Shown here: positions 9,291 to 17,552 of the stretch, piece after piece | Numbering within the stretch: position 1 is the stretch's first letter | How the letters are laid out: every line of letters starts with the position of its first letter | NCBI RefSeq assembly: GCF_028714775.1 | Contig: NZ_JAQTLS010000026.1 | Location: 1 to 51,122, forward strand | Length of the DNA stretch: 51,122 nt | Reading direction: 5' to 3' | DNA from: Thiothrix sp. | GTDB lineage: Bacteria; Pseudomonadota; Gammaproteobacteria; Thiotrichales; Thiotrichaceae | Made by a program: the position numbers and the translations under genes | Notes under the pieces: model-generated | Told to the model about the DNA's origin: nothing | What the model saw: the letters and a program-made list of their open reading frames with translations, nothing else | The model's database searches: none

Positions 9291-9306
9291 TAGCTTAGGC
9301 TAACTA
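9287..9306. promoter_or_regulatory. MarR-type operator upstream of the SDR gene
   Basis: Perfect 8-bp arms TAGTTAGC and GCTAACTA around a TTAG spacer, ending 36 bases before the SDR start. Its core differs at one base out of 16 from the palindrome in front of the neighbouring marR gene, which strongly suggests that one regulator binds both. Confidence 0.75.
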
Positions 9307-9341
9307 TCACTTTTTAAGCAGTAGCCACACCGGGGTAATCC

Positions 9342-10181
9342 ATGCTGACATCACTTGCTTCCAGTGCATCCCCCTTACCACTAGGAAAGTTGTTAAGCCT
9401 GCGTGGTCGGGCAGCCATTGTCACCGAAGCAGACGGCGGCATGGGCACGGCTATTGCCCAACGGCTGGCAGAAGCAGGGGCAGACATGCTGCTGTGCGGC
9501 CTGAACCTGTGTACCTTGGAAAAAACCTGTGAGGACTTACAGCACTGTTTTGGTATTGATGCCCAACCGTTAGCCTTGGATTTGTCTGATCCTGATGCTG
9601 CTTATGGGCTAATCCGCAGTGCCACCAAACACTTTTTACACACCGACATTCTGGTAAACAATGCGGGTATTTTCCCTGCCAACCCGACACGCGGGCGTCT
9701 TGATACCGCGTGGGATCGGGCGGTGAACACTAACTTGCACACTGCTTATGAAGCTTCCCGCGAGCTTGCCAAATGCCTTCAAGCCCAAGGAAAACCGGGC
9801 GTCATCCTGAATATCCTGTCAATTGCCAGCGTCACATCGGCGGGTAATCCGGGTGATTACCTTGCCACTAAACATATCCTTGCCAGCGTCACCAAGAATA
9901 TGGCGGAGGAACTGGGGCCGTTGGGCATCCGCTGCCTTGCACTCGCCCCTGTCCGAATCCTCAAACCCGCCGTTGCCCTCACACCGGATGTCGCGGCAAT
10001 GATGGCAACAAACCCGCACACGCGGCAAGCATTTGAGGACTACATCGCTGCCACACTGCTGGGGAAGACAGCACAGGACGACGAAGTGGCAACCATCGCC
10101 TTGTTCGCAGTCAGCGAAATGGCACGTTTTATTTCAGGGGCAATCATCCCCGTGGATGGCACGGATTACTTGGTTCACTAA
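9342..10181 (+). CDS. Short-chain dehydrogenase/reductase (SDR)
   Basis: A 279-residue cytosolic Rossmann-fold oxidoreductase. The cofactor loop is TEADGGMG (near residue 28) in place of the usual TGxxxGIG. The structural NNAG motif is present in DILVNNAGIF, and the catalytic Ser-Tyr-Lys set is visible as Ser in ILSIAS and YLATK. GAIIPVDG near the C-terminus is the usual SDR ending. The substrate cannot be inferred. The gene converges on a marR gene 12 bases away, and the two promoters share a palindrome, so it is probably the repressed target of that MarR and induced by a small aromatic or toxic compound. The ribosome binding site is weak (CGGGG). Confidence 0.85.
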   Translation: MLTSLASSASPLPLGKLLSLRGRAAIVTEADGGMGTAIAQRLAEAGADMLLCGLNLCTLEKTCEDLQHCFGIDAQPLALDLSDPDAAYGLIRSATKHFLHTDILVNNAGIFPANPTRGRLDTAWDRAVNTNLHTAYEASRELAKCLQAQGKPGVILNILSIASVTSAGNPGDYLATKHILASVTKNMAEELGPLGIRCLALAPVRILKPAVALTPDVAAMMATNPHTRQAFEDYIAATLLGKTAQDDEVATIALFAVSEMARFISGAIIPVDGTDYLVH

Positions 10182-10193
10182 AAACCCGCGTGC

Positions 10194-10673
10194 TCATATT
10201 TTTTCAGGGTCAATACAAAGCCCCGCCAATGTGCCAGAACCTGTTTCTGCTGACCATAACGCATCGCAAACCTTGCCCAGCAAGGCATGAAGTTGGCGTA
10301 ATTCCTCTGCTGTCAGTACCTTGCCCACGGCATCGGCAGTCTGCTGGTAAGCATTGAGGTCTTCTTTTTGCACATCAAAGGCTTTTTCCGTGGGCAACAG
10401 ATGGCTAGTACGGGCGTCACTGGGGTTGGCTTGGCGTTGTACATACCCTTGCTTTTCGAGTTTGCTGACCATGGCGCTGGCAGAGGCTTTGGTAAGGCCC
10501 AACAAGTTTGCCAAATCAGTCAGGCGTATACCTTGCGGGCTACTGCTGATCAGGGCGTACAAGTATTCCATTTCCGTGTTCGTCAGGTTGACATTGCCGC
10601 TTTCACAAGCATAACGCCGCCATTGCAGCCACATATACCAATCAATTTGTTTCAAGCACTCACTGAGTTGCAT
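10194..10673 (-). CDS. MarR-family transcriptional regulator
   Basis: A 159-residue winged-helix repressor. The recognition region reads LTDLANLLGLTKASASAMVSKL, followed by the wing KQGYVQRQANPSDARTSHL, the classical MarR arrangement; flanking helices form the dimer interface. The ATG has a CGGAG ribosome binding site eight bases upstream. Its own promoter carries a palindrome nearly identical to that before the SDR gene, so autoregulation plus control of the SDR gene is the simplest reading. The ligand is unknown. Confidence 0.9.
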   Translation of the reverse strand: MQLSECLKQIDWYMWLQWRRYACESGNVNLTNTEMEYLYALISSSPQGIRLTDLANLLGLTKASASAMVSKLEKQGYVQRQANPSDARTSHLLPTEKAFDVQKEDLNAYQQTADAVGKVLTAEELRQLHALLGKVCDALWSAETGSGTLAGLCIDPEKI

Positions 10674-10692
10674 GGGATTTGCTCCGTATTAT

Positions 10693-10712
10693 TGGTTAGT
10701 TTAGGCTAACCA
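10693..10712. promoter_or_regulatory. MarR-type operator upstream of marR
   Basis: Arms TGGTTAG and CTAACCA around TTTAGG, 20 bases upstream of the marR start codon. It shares the core GTTAG(T/C)TTAGGCTAAC with the operator in front of the SDR gene. The position overlaps the expected promoter, consistent with autorepression. Confidence 0.72.
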
Positions 10713-11257
10713 TAATGCTTTAGGCAATAGCTGGCTATCACAGCACCAAGGCAACCGCTTGAACATTGGGTTGTAAAACGCGCATGGATGGGGTTTGGCC
10801 TGACAGGACTTAAATTTGGTTTGCAATGAATGTGGCAGGGTATCTTTCTAATCCATGTAGTGGTTTTGTCAGGCATCCCTATCCCACATGGTGGCAACTA
10901 ATTGGTCACACTGAAAAGCCACACAGTCTGTACAAGTGTCCGCCAGCACCCGATTCCAAGGTAGATTGTTTGCCATCCATTTGGATTTGAATAACTCTTA
11001 GCCAAACAGGAAATTAAAACTGACAAACCAACTTATTCAGCATACATTCAGTCTGCAACCGAAGTAATGAATAAAAAAACAGGAAAGGAAGCATCCCCCC
11101 AATAGCTTCCATATAGGCTTTGTGTTGTGGGGAAGCGCAGGCAACTTTTTTGACCACATTTCACCCCTATGTTGCCTGCTGGTACGCCGGGGCCAAGCCC
11201 TCCCCGGCGACCAATTTACCAAGAACGTATAGAAACCACACAGCCACCACCATTACG
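10713..11257. other. Intergenic region with two strong inverted repeats
   Basis: About 545 bases with no convincing gene. At its right end are GCAGGCAAC/GTTGCCTGC (11137-11145 and 11171-11179, perfect 9-bp arms, 25-base loop) and CGCCGGGG/CCCCGGCG (11185-11192 and 11202-11209, perfect 8-bp arms, 9-base loop). The two hairpins are adjacent, about 50 bases before a small reading frame. They could be a transcript leader or the remains of a small mobile element. Confidence 0.4.
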
Positions 11258-11491
11258 ATGCAACCAACCATGATTGATGAACCCTATTCCAGCCGTGAGC
11301 AAAAATTGCTGGCCTGCCTTCGTGAAGCGCAGGCAGCGGCTGCGGTCGGCAATGTTGACGGCGTTTTGAGGATGCAGGCCGATGCCTATAACGTACTGTC
11401 GGGGATCGTCGGCAACCAGACCCAACAAGTGCTCAAGCCACGGCAGAACCGCTACGGTGTGGGCATGGATTGTGTGGATGCTGCCAAATAA
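11258..11491 (+). CDS. Small hypothetical protein
   Basis: A 77-residue cytosolic protein (or 73 if the second ATG at 11270 is used; neither has a clear ribosome binding site). It is mostly helical and alanine/glutamine-rich in the middle (REAQAAAAVGN), with no signal peptide or recognised domain. The 3' end overlaps the reconstructed end of the convergent, broken tetR gene by 40 bases. Coding status is uncertain. Confidence 0.4.
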   Translation: MQPTMIDEPYSSREQKLLACLREAQAAAAVGNVDGVLRMQADAYNVLSGIVGNQTQQVLKPRQNRYGVGMDCVDAAK

Positions 11492-12149
11492 TAGGGCATC
11501 GCTTCAAAGGGGGCTGGCAACAGCCGGGGATAAGCTGCCAAGCCCTGCATAATATTCTGGAACAGCAAGCCAAATATCCCCTCCCCCACCACATCCAAGC
11601 TCAGATGCCCATCCACCAACAGGCTGCTCATGCCGTGCATGGTTGACCAGACAATGCCTGCTGCCCCTTATCACCCACCTGCACCAACCCGGCATCTTGG
11701 CATTCCTGTAACATCAGCAACAATTCCTCAAATGAGCTGGCGCGGGACTGTGCCAGTTCCGGGGGTTTGTTTACCCCCATCAGCGGCTCACGGAACAGCA
11801 GCCGGTAATAGTCTGGGTTGCCAACAGCAAACGTGAAATAGGCGATGACCATTTGCCGGAAACGTTCTTGTGGGGGCAATTGCGCTTGCAGGCGGATGTC
11901 ACGCAGCATGAGTTTGAAACGCCCACAAGCCCGTTCCGCCACTGCACACAGCAGCAGGTTTTTGCTGGCAAAATGCCTGTAAGGGGCAGAGCGTGTCACC
12001 CCTAAGCGTACCCCTAACTCTTGCAAGGTGATGCTGTCCAACTGGCACCCTGCCAACATCTTTTCCGTTTCTTGGATCAGCGCCTCACGCAAGTTAGGGT
12101 GGTGGTAAGTGTCTTTTTTCTCAGCCATAAAGGAAAGCCCATTATCCAT
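11452..12149 (-). pseudogene. TetR-family regulator (WHG-type ligand domain), frameshifted
   Basis: The N-terminal helix-turn-helix is intact (ITLQELGVRLGVTRSAPYRHF). The open frame stops early at 11628 after CQDAGLVQVGDKGQQ. In the next frame the sequence continues as IVWSTMHGMSSLLVDG, the conserved (V)W-x3-HG motif of the TetR C-terminal WHG domain, and runs to 11452. Restoring one base near 11655 joins the two into a protein of about 230 residues, so this is a single-base deletion or a sequencing error. The start is an ATG at 12149 or 12128; the frame also extends to a TTG at 12167. It diverges from the GH5 gene, whose promoter it may have controlled. Confidence 0.75.
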
Positions 12150-12160
12150 CTTTATAAAGT

Positions 12161-12195
12161 TTGACAATGGTCAACATTAATACGTAGCATTAATG
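12161..12195. promoter_or_regulatory. Candidate operators between tetR and the GH5 gene
   Basis: Two adjacent dyads: TTGAC-aatg-GTCAA (12161-12174) and CATTAAT-acgtagc-ATTAATG (12175-12195). They lie just upstream of the tetR start and about 100 bases before the GH5 gene, a common position for a TetR operator. No binding consensus is known to me for this protein. Confidence 0.4.
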
Positions 12196-12290
12196 TAACT
12201 ATCATTAACATTGTTGGCAGTGAGTGATAACAGCACTGGCAATTACCGATGATTCTACATGAATAAGATTAATGCGAGGGAATTTCAACT

Positions 12291-14768
12291 ATGAAGCGTA
12301 AAACGTGGTTTTATGCCTTGCCGCTGGTATTGGCGGTACAAGGTGCATTGGCAGGGACAAACCTTATCGCCGATGGTGGTTTTGAATCAGGGAGCCTGTT
12401 GTGGTCTGGCGCGGGTGGTTCGGTGTTGGCACTGAATTCCGCTGCTGCCTTTAGTGGGCAGAACGGCTTACAACTGCTGTCCGCCAACACCTATTGCGCC
12501 AACGGGGCGCTCTATACATTGAATGCTACCGCATTCCAGCCGGGGAAACTGTACGAGTTTGGGGCACGTACCCGCCTTGGCAGCGGCGCGTCAGCCGACT
12601 TACGCATGGGGCTTATCAAGAACGGTGCAGCCCCTGTCTATCTGGATGGTTACAATGCCACCAGCAAGGCTTACCCCGACCACTGGACACGCCTGTTCGG
12701 TGCCTACATTGCCAATTTTGCCCCAACTGACAGCCTCAAGTTGTGCATCAGCGGCGGGGCGAACATCCCCACTTACCTTGATGAGGCGTTTGTGCGCCCA
12801 TTGACCACTGCTGAAGTCGGCTATCAGCCCCCCGCAACGCTGGACTATGAAAACCTAGTGCAGGCGGACGGCAACCGGCTGGTGGTGGGAGCCGCCAAAA
12901 CCCCGTTCAATGGGCGGGGCATCAACGTGGAAGCCTACAACTATGGCAACGACATACCAGGGACTGAAAATGCCATCGACAATTTTGGATGGAAGAATTA
13001 CGACGAAAGCTCCTTCCAAGAAATTGCCGGGTTGGGCTTCAACACCGTGCGCCTGATGATGTCCTTCGTGGTGTTTGAGGACAATGCCAACCCCGGCGTG
13101 TACAAGGATGAAGGTTGGGCATGGCTTGACCGTAACATCCAGTGGGCGAAAAAGCATAACCTGCGCCTGTTGCTGGACATGCATGAGCCGCCCGGCGGGG
13201 GGCAACTCCCTAACCAACTGGGGCTGACCACGGCTACCAAGGCGCGGCTGGAAAACCTGTGGGCTGCCATTGCCCAACGTTACCGCAACGAAACCACCGT
13301 CCTTGGCTATGACCTGCTCAATGAACCCTACACCTCGGACTGGTTTGCGTATGCGCCAACGCTGATCAGCAAAATCCGGGCGGTTGACCCCAACCATCTG
13401 ATTTATATCCAACCCTCCTACAACCCCACTGACCAAGGCGTGGCAGGGAAAACGTATCCGTTGCCGTTCAACAACATGGTATACGATGTCCATTTTTACG
13501 ACACTTTTGCCAGTTCCGACACCGGCACGACCCCTTATGCGGGTAGCGTGGCGGCCTTCAAATCAGAACTGGCCAATGAGTTTGATGCCTTTTATGACGC
13601 CAGCACCGATTCCTTCCCCTACCCGCTCAACAGTGGCGAATACGGCGTTGTCCATGCCAAATACGCTGGGGAAAAGAACTTGGGGGCTGAACAGTGGATG
13701 GTAGACCTGTCGGCGGCAATGGACTATTACGGGATCAACCGCCACATGTTCGCCTACCACGAAACCCGTTTCGGCCTCTACAGCGGCTGGCAGACCTATC
13801 CGGGGGAAAGCACCACCGTCAACGTGCCAATGAAGGCGATGGTACAGGCGCTCAACAATGTGCCAGTGACACCGGGGACAGACAGTCTCCCAGATGCACC
13901 CAACTTTGCACCGCAAACGGCGGTGCTGCGCTCCACTGCCGTGGAATCAGCGCCAGTCACCATCAGCGGGGTTGATAAGCAAATCCCTATCAACGTTTAT
14001 AGCGGCACTTACAGTATCAACGGCGGGGCTTATGTCAGCACCGCAGGGACAGTGAAAAGTGGCGATGTGGTGAAGGTGAAGCACACCTCCTCCGCCAGCT
14101 ATGCCACCAAGGTATCGACCAAGGTGATCATCGGCGGTGCGGTGGGTTACTTCACCAGCACCACACAGGACATTACCCCAAATACGTTCAGCTTTGCCAC
14201 TAAAACGGGGGTGTTGACCGCTAAGCCTGTGGATTCTGCACCCATCACAGTTACTGGCATTGATGCGGCTACCGACATCAGCATCAGTGCGGGGAGCCTG
14301 TACAGCATCAATGGTACGGCTTTCACCAGTACTGCCGGAACCAAAACCGTGAAGAAAGGTGATACGGTGGTGGTGCGCCATACTTCCTCTGCCAGCTATT
14401 CCGCCAGCGTGACCACCACACTGACCATTGGCGGGGTCAAAGGCACGTTCAAGAGCACCACCGCTGCCAAGGACACCACCCCGGTTGCATTCAGCTTTAC
14501 CGCGCTGGCGGGTGTTGCGCCTTCAACAGTGGTTGAATCCAACACTATCACGGTCAGCGGGATCAATGCGGCGGCGGCGATCAGTGTTACCGGCACGGGT
14601 GCGGCCTACAGCATCAACGGTGGGGCATACACCAGCGCTGCGGGGACGGTCAACGTCAACAATACGGTGAAGGTACGCCACACTTCATCCAGCAAGGCTG
14701 GCACGGCTGTAACGGCGACACTGAACATTGGCGGGGTCAAAGGTGCGTTCAAAAGCACGACCCGTTAA
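12291..14768 (+). CDS. Secreted GH5-family glycoside hydrolase with C-terminal beta repeats
   Basis: An 825-residue exported enzyme with a signal peptide (1-21). Residues 23-170 form a CBM4/9-like jelly-roll carbohydrate-binding domain (NLIADGGFESG start). Residues 190-525 are a GH5 (cellulase-fold) catalytic domain: GINVEAYN, a DMHEPPGG strand, acid/base Glu345 in LLNEPY and nucleophile Glu450 in NSGEYGV. Three tandem modules of about 90-95 residues follow from about residue 535. Each has FSF..., ITV(S/T)GI, YSING, VKVRHTSS and IGGVKGxFKSTT, a predicted beta-sandwich repeat. GH5 covers cellulases, mannanases and others, so the substrate is open. It may act on plant polymer or on the cell's own exopolysaccharide. 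A strong terminator follows. Confidence 0.87.
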   Translation: MKRKTWFYALPLVLAVQGALAGTNLIADGGFESGSLLWSGAGGSVLALNSAAAFSGQNGLQLLSANTYCANGALYTLNATAFQPGKLYEFGARTRLGSGASADLRMGLIKNGAAPVYLDGYNATSKAYPDHWTRLFGAYIANFAPTDSLKLCISGGANIPTYLDEAFVRPLTTAEVGYQPPATLDYENLVQADGNRLVVGAAKTPFNGRGINVEAYNYGNDIPGTENAIDNFGWKNYDESSFQEIAGLGFNTVRLMMSFVVFEDNANPGVYKDEGWAWLDRNIQWAKKHNLRLLLDMHEPPGGGQLPNQLGLTTATKARLENLWAAIAQRYRNETTVLGYDLLNEPYTSDWFAYAPTLISKIRAVDPNHLIYIQPSYNPTDQGVAGKTYPLPFNNMVYDVHFYDTFASSDTGTTPYAGSVAAFKSELANEFDAFYDASTDSFPYPLNSGEYGVVHAKYAGEKNLGAEQWMVDLSAAMDYYGINRHMFAYHETRFGLYSGWQTYPGESTTVNVPMKAMVQALNNVPVTPGTDSLPDAPNFAPQTAVLRSTAVESAPVTISGVDKQIPINVYSGTYSINGGAYVSTAGTVKSGDVVKVKHTSSASYATKVSTKVIIGGAVGYFTSTTQDITPNTFSFATKTGVLTAKPVDSAPITVTGIDAATDISISAGSLYSINGTAFTSTAGTKTVKKGDTVVVRHTSSASYSASVTTTLTIGGVKGTFKSTTAAKDTTPVAFSFTALAGVAPSTVVESNTITVSGINAAAAISVTGTGAAYSINGGAYTSAAGTVNVNNTVKVRHTSSSKAGTAVTATLNIGGVKGAFKSTTR

Positions 14769-14839
14769 CAACGTTATGGTTAATGGCGCTGAAGGGGAAA
14801 GGGACATTAACTGTTAAGTGACAGTTCTGTCCTGCCTAA

Positions 14840-14874
14840 AAAAGGCGTTGCCTGCTTGCAGTGCAACGCCTTTT
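14840..14874. terminator. Bidirectional intrinsic terminator
   Basis: Perfect 12-bp arms AAAAGGCGTTGC and GCAACGCCTTTT with an 11-base loop. The plus-strand copy ends in TTTT, and the A-run at 14838-14843 gives a T-run on the minus strand. It lies between the convergent GH5 and histidine kinase genes and fits termination of both. Confidence 0.88.
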
Positions 14875-14922
14875 CGCTTATGTGTGTTTCAGCGCAAGGC
14901 TAGGGGTTGCCCTTGAGTACCT

Positions 14923-17388
14923 TTACATTTCTGCCAGTTGGGGATGTGGCTTTTCCCGCACCCATTTATCAATGTGGCTTTGCAAGGTCGCAGGGGTGAC
15001 AGGCTTGGTCAGGTAATCATCCATACCGGCAGCATAACACTTATCATCATCACCTTTCATGGCATGGGCAGTCAGCGCGATAATGGGCAATTCCTTAAAT
15101 TTTCCACTACCCAGCTTGCGGATTTCACGGGTAGCTGTATACCCATCCATGACTGGCATTTGGCAGTCCATCAGCACGAGGCTGTAATCCTGTTCCTGTA
15201 CCATGCGCAGTGCCTCTTTGCCGTTGGTGGCGCAGTCAGTTTGCCCGTAACCCAAGCGTTTCAGCATGGTGAGCGCCACTTTTTGGTTTACCAAATGGTC
15301 TTCAACCAGCAGGATACGCAGGTTCTGGGGGATAGGCGTTGGCGCGTTGGCGGCCGCAGGGAGAGTTGGGGCAACAGGTGCTGGGGGTGCTGGCTTAATG
15401 GGGGCTGGTGCAGCAGGTTCGTGTCCTGCCGCTGGTGTGGTTTGTACTTCAGCGGTAAACCAGAAGCGGGAACCGATGCCGGGTACGCTATCAACCCCAA
15501 TTTCGCCGCCCAACAGGTGTGCCAGTTGTTTGCTGATGGCTAACCCCAACCCCGTGCCACCGTATTGGCGGGTGCTGGAACCATCCAGTTGGGAAAATGC
15601 GCCGAACAGTTTGGGCAGGTCTTTGGCATCAATCCCACAGCCAGTATCTTGCACCTCAAAACGTAACAGCAAGGATTGCCCTTTGCTTCCTGCGGCTTGG
15701 ATATTCAGCAATACACGCCCTTTTTCAGTGAACTTAATGGCGTTACCCAAAAGGTTAAGCAGGATTTGGCGTAAGCGTACCGAGTCGCTGACAAGGTTGG
15801 TAGGAACCGAGTAGTCAATGGAAAACCCCAATTCCAAACCCTTGTTATGGGCAGACTCCGCCAGTAGGTCAATGATACCCTGCACCATTTCCAACAGGTT
15901 GAAATTACCTTTATAGATGTTAAACCTGCCTGCCTCAATGCGTGACAGGTCGAGGATGTCATTGATGATGCGCAACAAGGTTTCACCGCTTTGCCGCACA
16001 GTTCGTGCCAAGTCACGTTGCTCCTGATCCAGTGGGGTGTCCAGCAACAGTTGGCTCATGCCGATGATGCCATTCATGGGGGTGCGGATTTCGTGGCTCA
16101 TGTTGGCAAGGAATTCGGACTTAAGGCGTGTTGCTTCCAGTGCCGCATCACGTGCTTTGGTTAGTGCTTCTTTAGTTTGTAGGCGTTGGGTAATGTCACG
16201 GGCAATGCTGGTGAAAATGACATTATCGCCCACCCGCGCTTCATTGATAGTCATTTCGATAGGAATGGGCTGCCCATTCTTGTGCCGCACCTGCAATTGG
16301 CGGGGCTTGCCAAGGATGTTGGCTTTGCCGCTGCTTAGGTAACGCTGGAGGTAGCCTGCGTGGGGGCTGGCCTGTTCGGCATACATCAGCAATGTGACAT
16401 TTTGCCCCTGTAACTCTGATTGGGTATAGCCAAATACATCCAATACGGCGGGGTTGGTTTCGATGATCGTCCCACTGCTGTCAGTGACGACAAGCGCATC
16501 GGCGATGGAGTCGACAATCGTGCGGGTTTTTTCTTGGTTGGTGCGTAAGTGGGCGGCCAGTGTTTCCCGCTCCTCAATGCCCAGTGCCAATTTATTGTTG
16601 GCTTTGCGGGTTGCTTCGGTGGCCGCCTGTGCTTCGCCAAGTGAGCAGTGCAGGCTGCGTAGGGCTTCTGCCAGTATGCCTAGCCCCACCAGCCCTAAGG
16701 TCAATTGCAGGATGAAGGATTCTGCCAAGTTTTTAGTGGCTGCACTTTCAGTCTCGCCGATGTCACGGCTGATGGAGGTCACACCAACCAACTCACCAAT
16801 TTTCCAGTCAGTCTTGGGTGTGCCGGAATAGGATTGGTGGCAACCGATACAGCTTGCTTCCATACGGTTGGGCAGTGCGTAACGCAGCACTTTCTGACCA
16901 CCATTGCCTTTCTCAAAACGCCAGATGGCTTTCTCTGGATGCTTGGTGAGTTCCTGCAATGCCCATTGTTCAAAGTTATCGTGTGCGCCACCCTCCTTGT
17001 TCCACGGGAAAGGGTGTTCGCTGTATACCCGCATCTGGTAACGGGTTTCAGTATCTTGTGCCAATAACGTGCCCAGTTGGGTCATGAGTGTCGGCGGGGT
17101 GGGGATAGTGCCGGGTTTGTTTTGTTCATGTGTCACCACCATCCCGTGGGCTTGCGCTTGGGGGATAATGTTTTCTACATAAAAGCTGCGGAAACGCTCA
17201 ATGGAGCGGGCAAATAGGCTGGTTTCCCGCAATGCCTGTTCTTCATTGAGCTTAGCGCTTTGTTGGAGGCTGTACCAGAATACCGCAGCCGACCCGATAA
17301 TCAGCAAGGCTGCCAGGATAAACAGGATGTAGCGGGTGAAAAAGCTATAGCCAACAGCGACATAGTTGGTGTGTTGCTTGGCGGACAT
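14923..17388 (-). CDS. Hybrid sensor histidine kinase with Tll0287/DUF3365 haem-type periplasmic domain
   Basis: An 821-residue inner-membrane kinase. TM1 (about 19-40) precedes a periplasmic sensor (about 50-215) of the Tll0287-like/DUF3365 type, with a haem attachment motif CIGCH at 180-184. TM2 (about 222-242) leads into a coiled coil, a PAS domain (about 290-400), a HisKA domain with phospho-acceptor His432 ([12 protein letters not shown]), an HATPase domain (DTGCGI, GGTGLGL), a Pro/Ala-rich linker and a receiver with Asp741 ([13 protein letters not shown]). The haem motif suggests sensing of redox state or a gas such as NO or O2. The receiver implies onward transfer through an Hpt protein, and one is encoded nearby. 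Confidence 0.9.
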   Translation of the reverse strand: MSAKQHTNYVAVGYSFFTRYILFILAALLIIGSAAVFWYSLQQSAKLNEEQALRETSLFARSIERFRSFYVENIIPQAQAHGMVVTHEQNKPGTIPTPPTLMTQLGTLLAQDTETRYQMRVYSEHPFPWNKEGGAHDNFEQWALQELTKHPEKAIWRFEKGNGGQKVLRYALPNRMEASCIGCHQSYSGTPKTDWKIGELVGVTSISRDIGETESAATKNLAESFILQLTLGLVGLGILAEALRSLHCSLGEAQAATEATRKANNKLALGIEERETLAAHLRTNQEKTRTIVDSIADALVVTDSSGTIIETNPAVLDVFGYTQSELQGQNVTLLMYAEQASPHAGYLQRYLSSGKANILGKPRQLQVRHKNGQPIPIEMTINEARVGDNVIFTSIARDITQRLQTKEALTKARDAALEATRLKSEFLANMSHEIRTPMNGIIGMSQLLLDTPLDQEQRDLARTVRQSGETLLRIINDILDLSRIEAGRFNIYKGNFNLLEMVQGIIDLLAESAHNKGLELGFSIDYSVPTNLVSDSVRLRQILLNLLGNAIKFTEKGRVLLNIQAAGSKGQSLLLRFEVQDTGCGIDAKDLPKLFGAFSQLDGSSTRQYGGTGLGLAISKQLAHLLGGEIGVDSVPGIGSRFWFTAEVQTTPAAGHEPAAPAPIKPAPPAPVAPTLPAAANAPTPIPQNLRILLVEDHLVNQKVALTMLKRLGYGQTDCATNGKEALRMVQEQDYSLVLMDCQMPVMDGYTATREIRKLGSGKFKELPIIALTAHAMKGDDDKCYAAGMDDYLTKPVTPATLQSHIDKWVREKPHPQLAEM

Positions 17389-17552
17389 GGCACTAACCTT
17401 TGTTATCTTATTAAGTGGCCAGAAACTGGAGGGGTACGCTATCCATACTACACAAGTAAGGTTGAGAAAAGGTTGGTGAAATGGGGGGAACCATTAGCTT
17501 TCCGATGGCTTGCCCCCACTTTTCGCCAAACTGTCCCCTGTTATTTTTCTGG

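Noticed and set aside
10706-10897. Minus-strand open frame of 63 codons upstream of marR
   Set aside because: Overlaps the operator, has no domain and no start signal.
12855-13493. Minus-strand open frame within the GH5 gene
   Set aside because: Lies antisense to the catalytic domain, whose motifs are clear; no family recognised.
13893-14765. Long DNA repeats at the end of the GH5 gene as a mobile or satellite repeat
   Set aside because: They are protein modules in frame with only moderate DNA identity.
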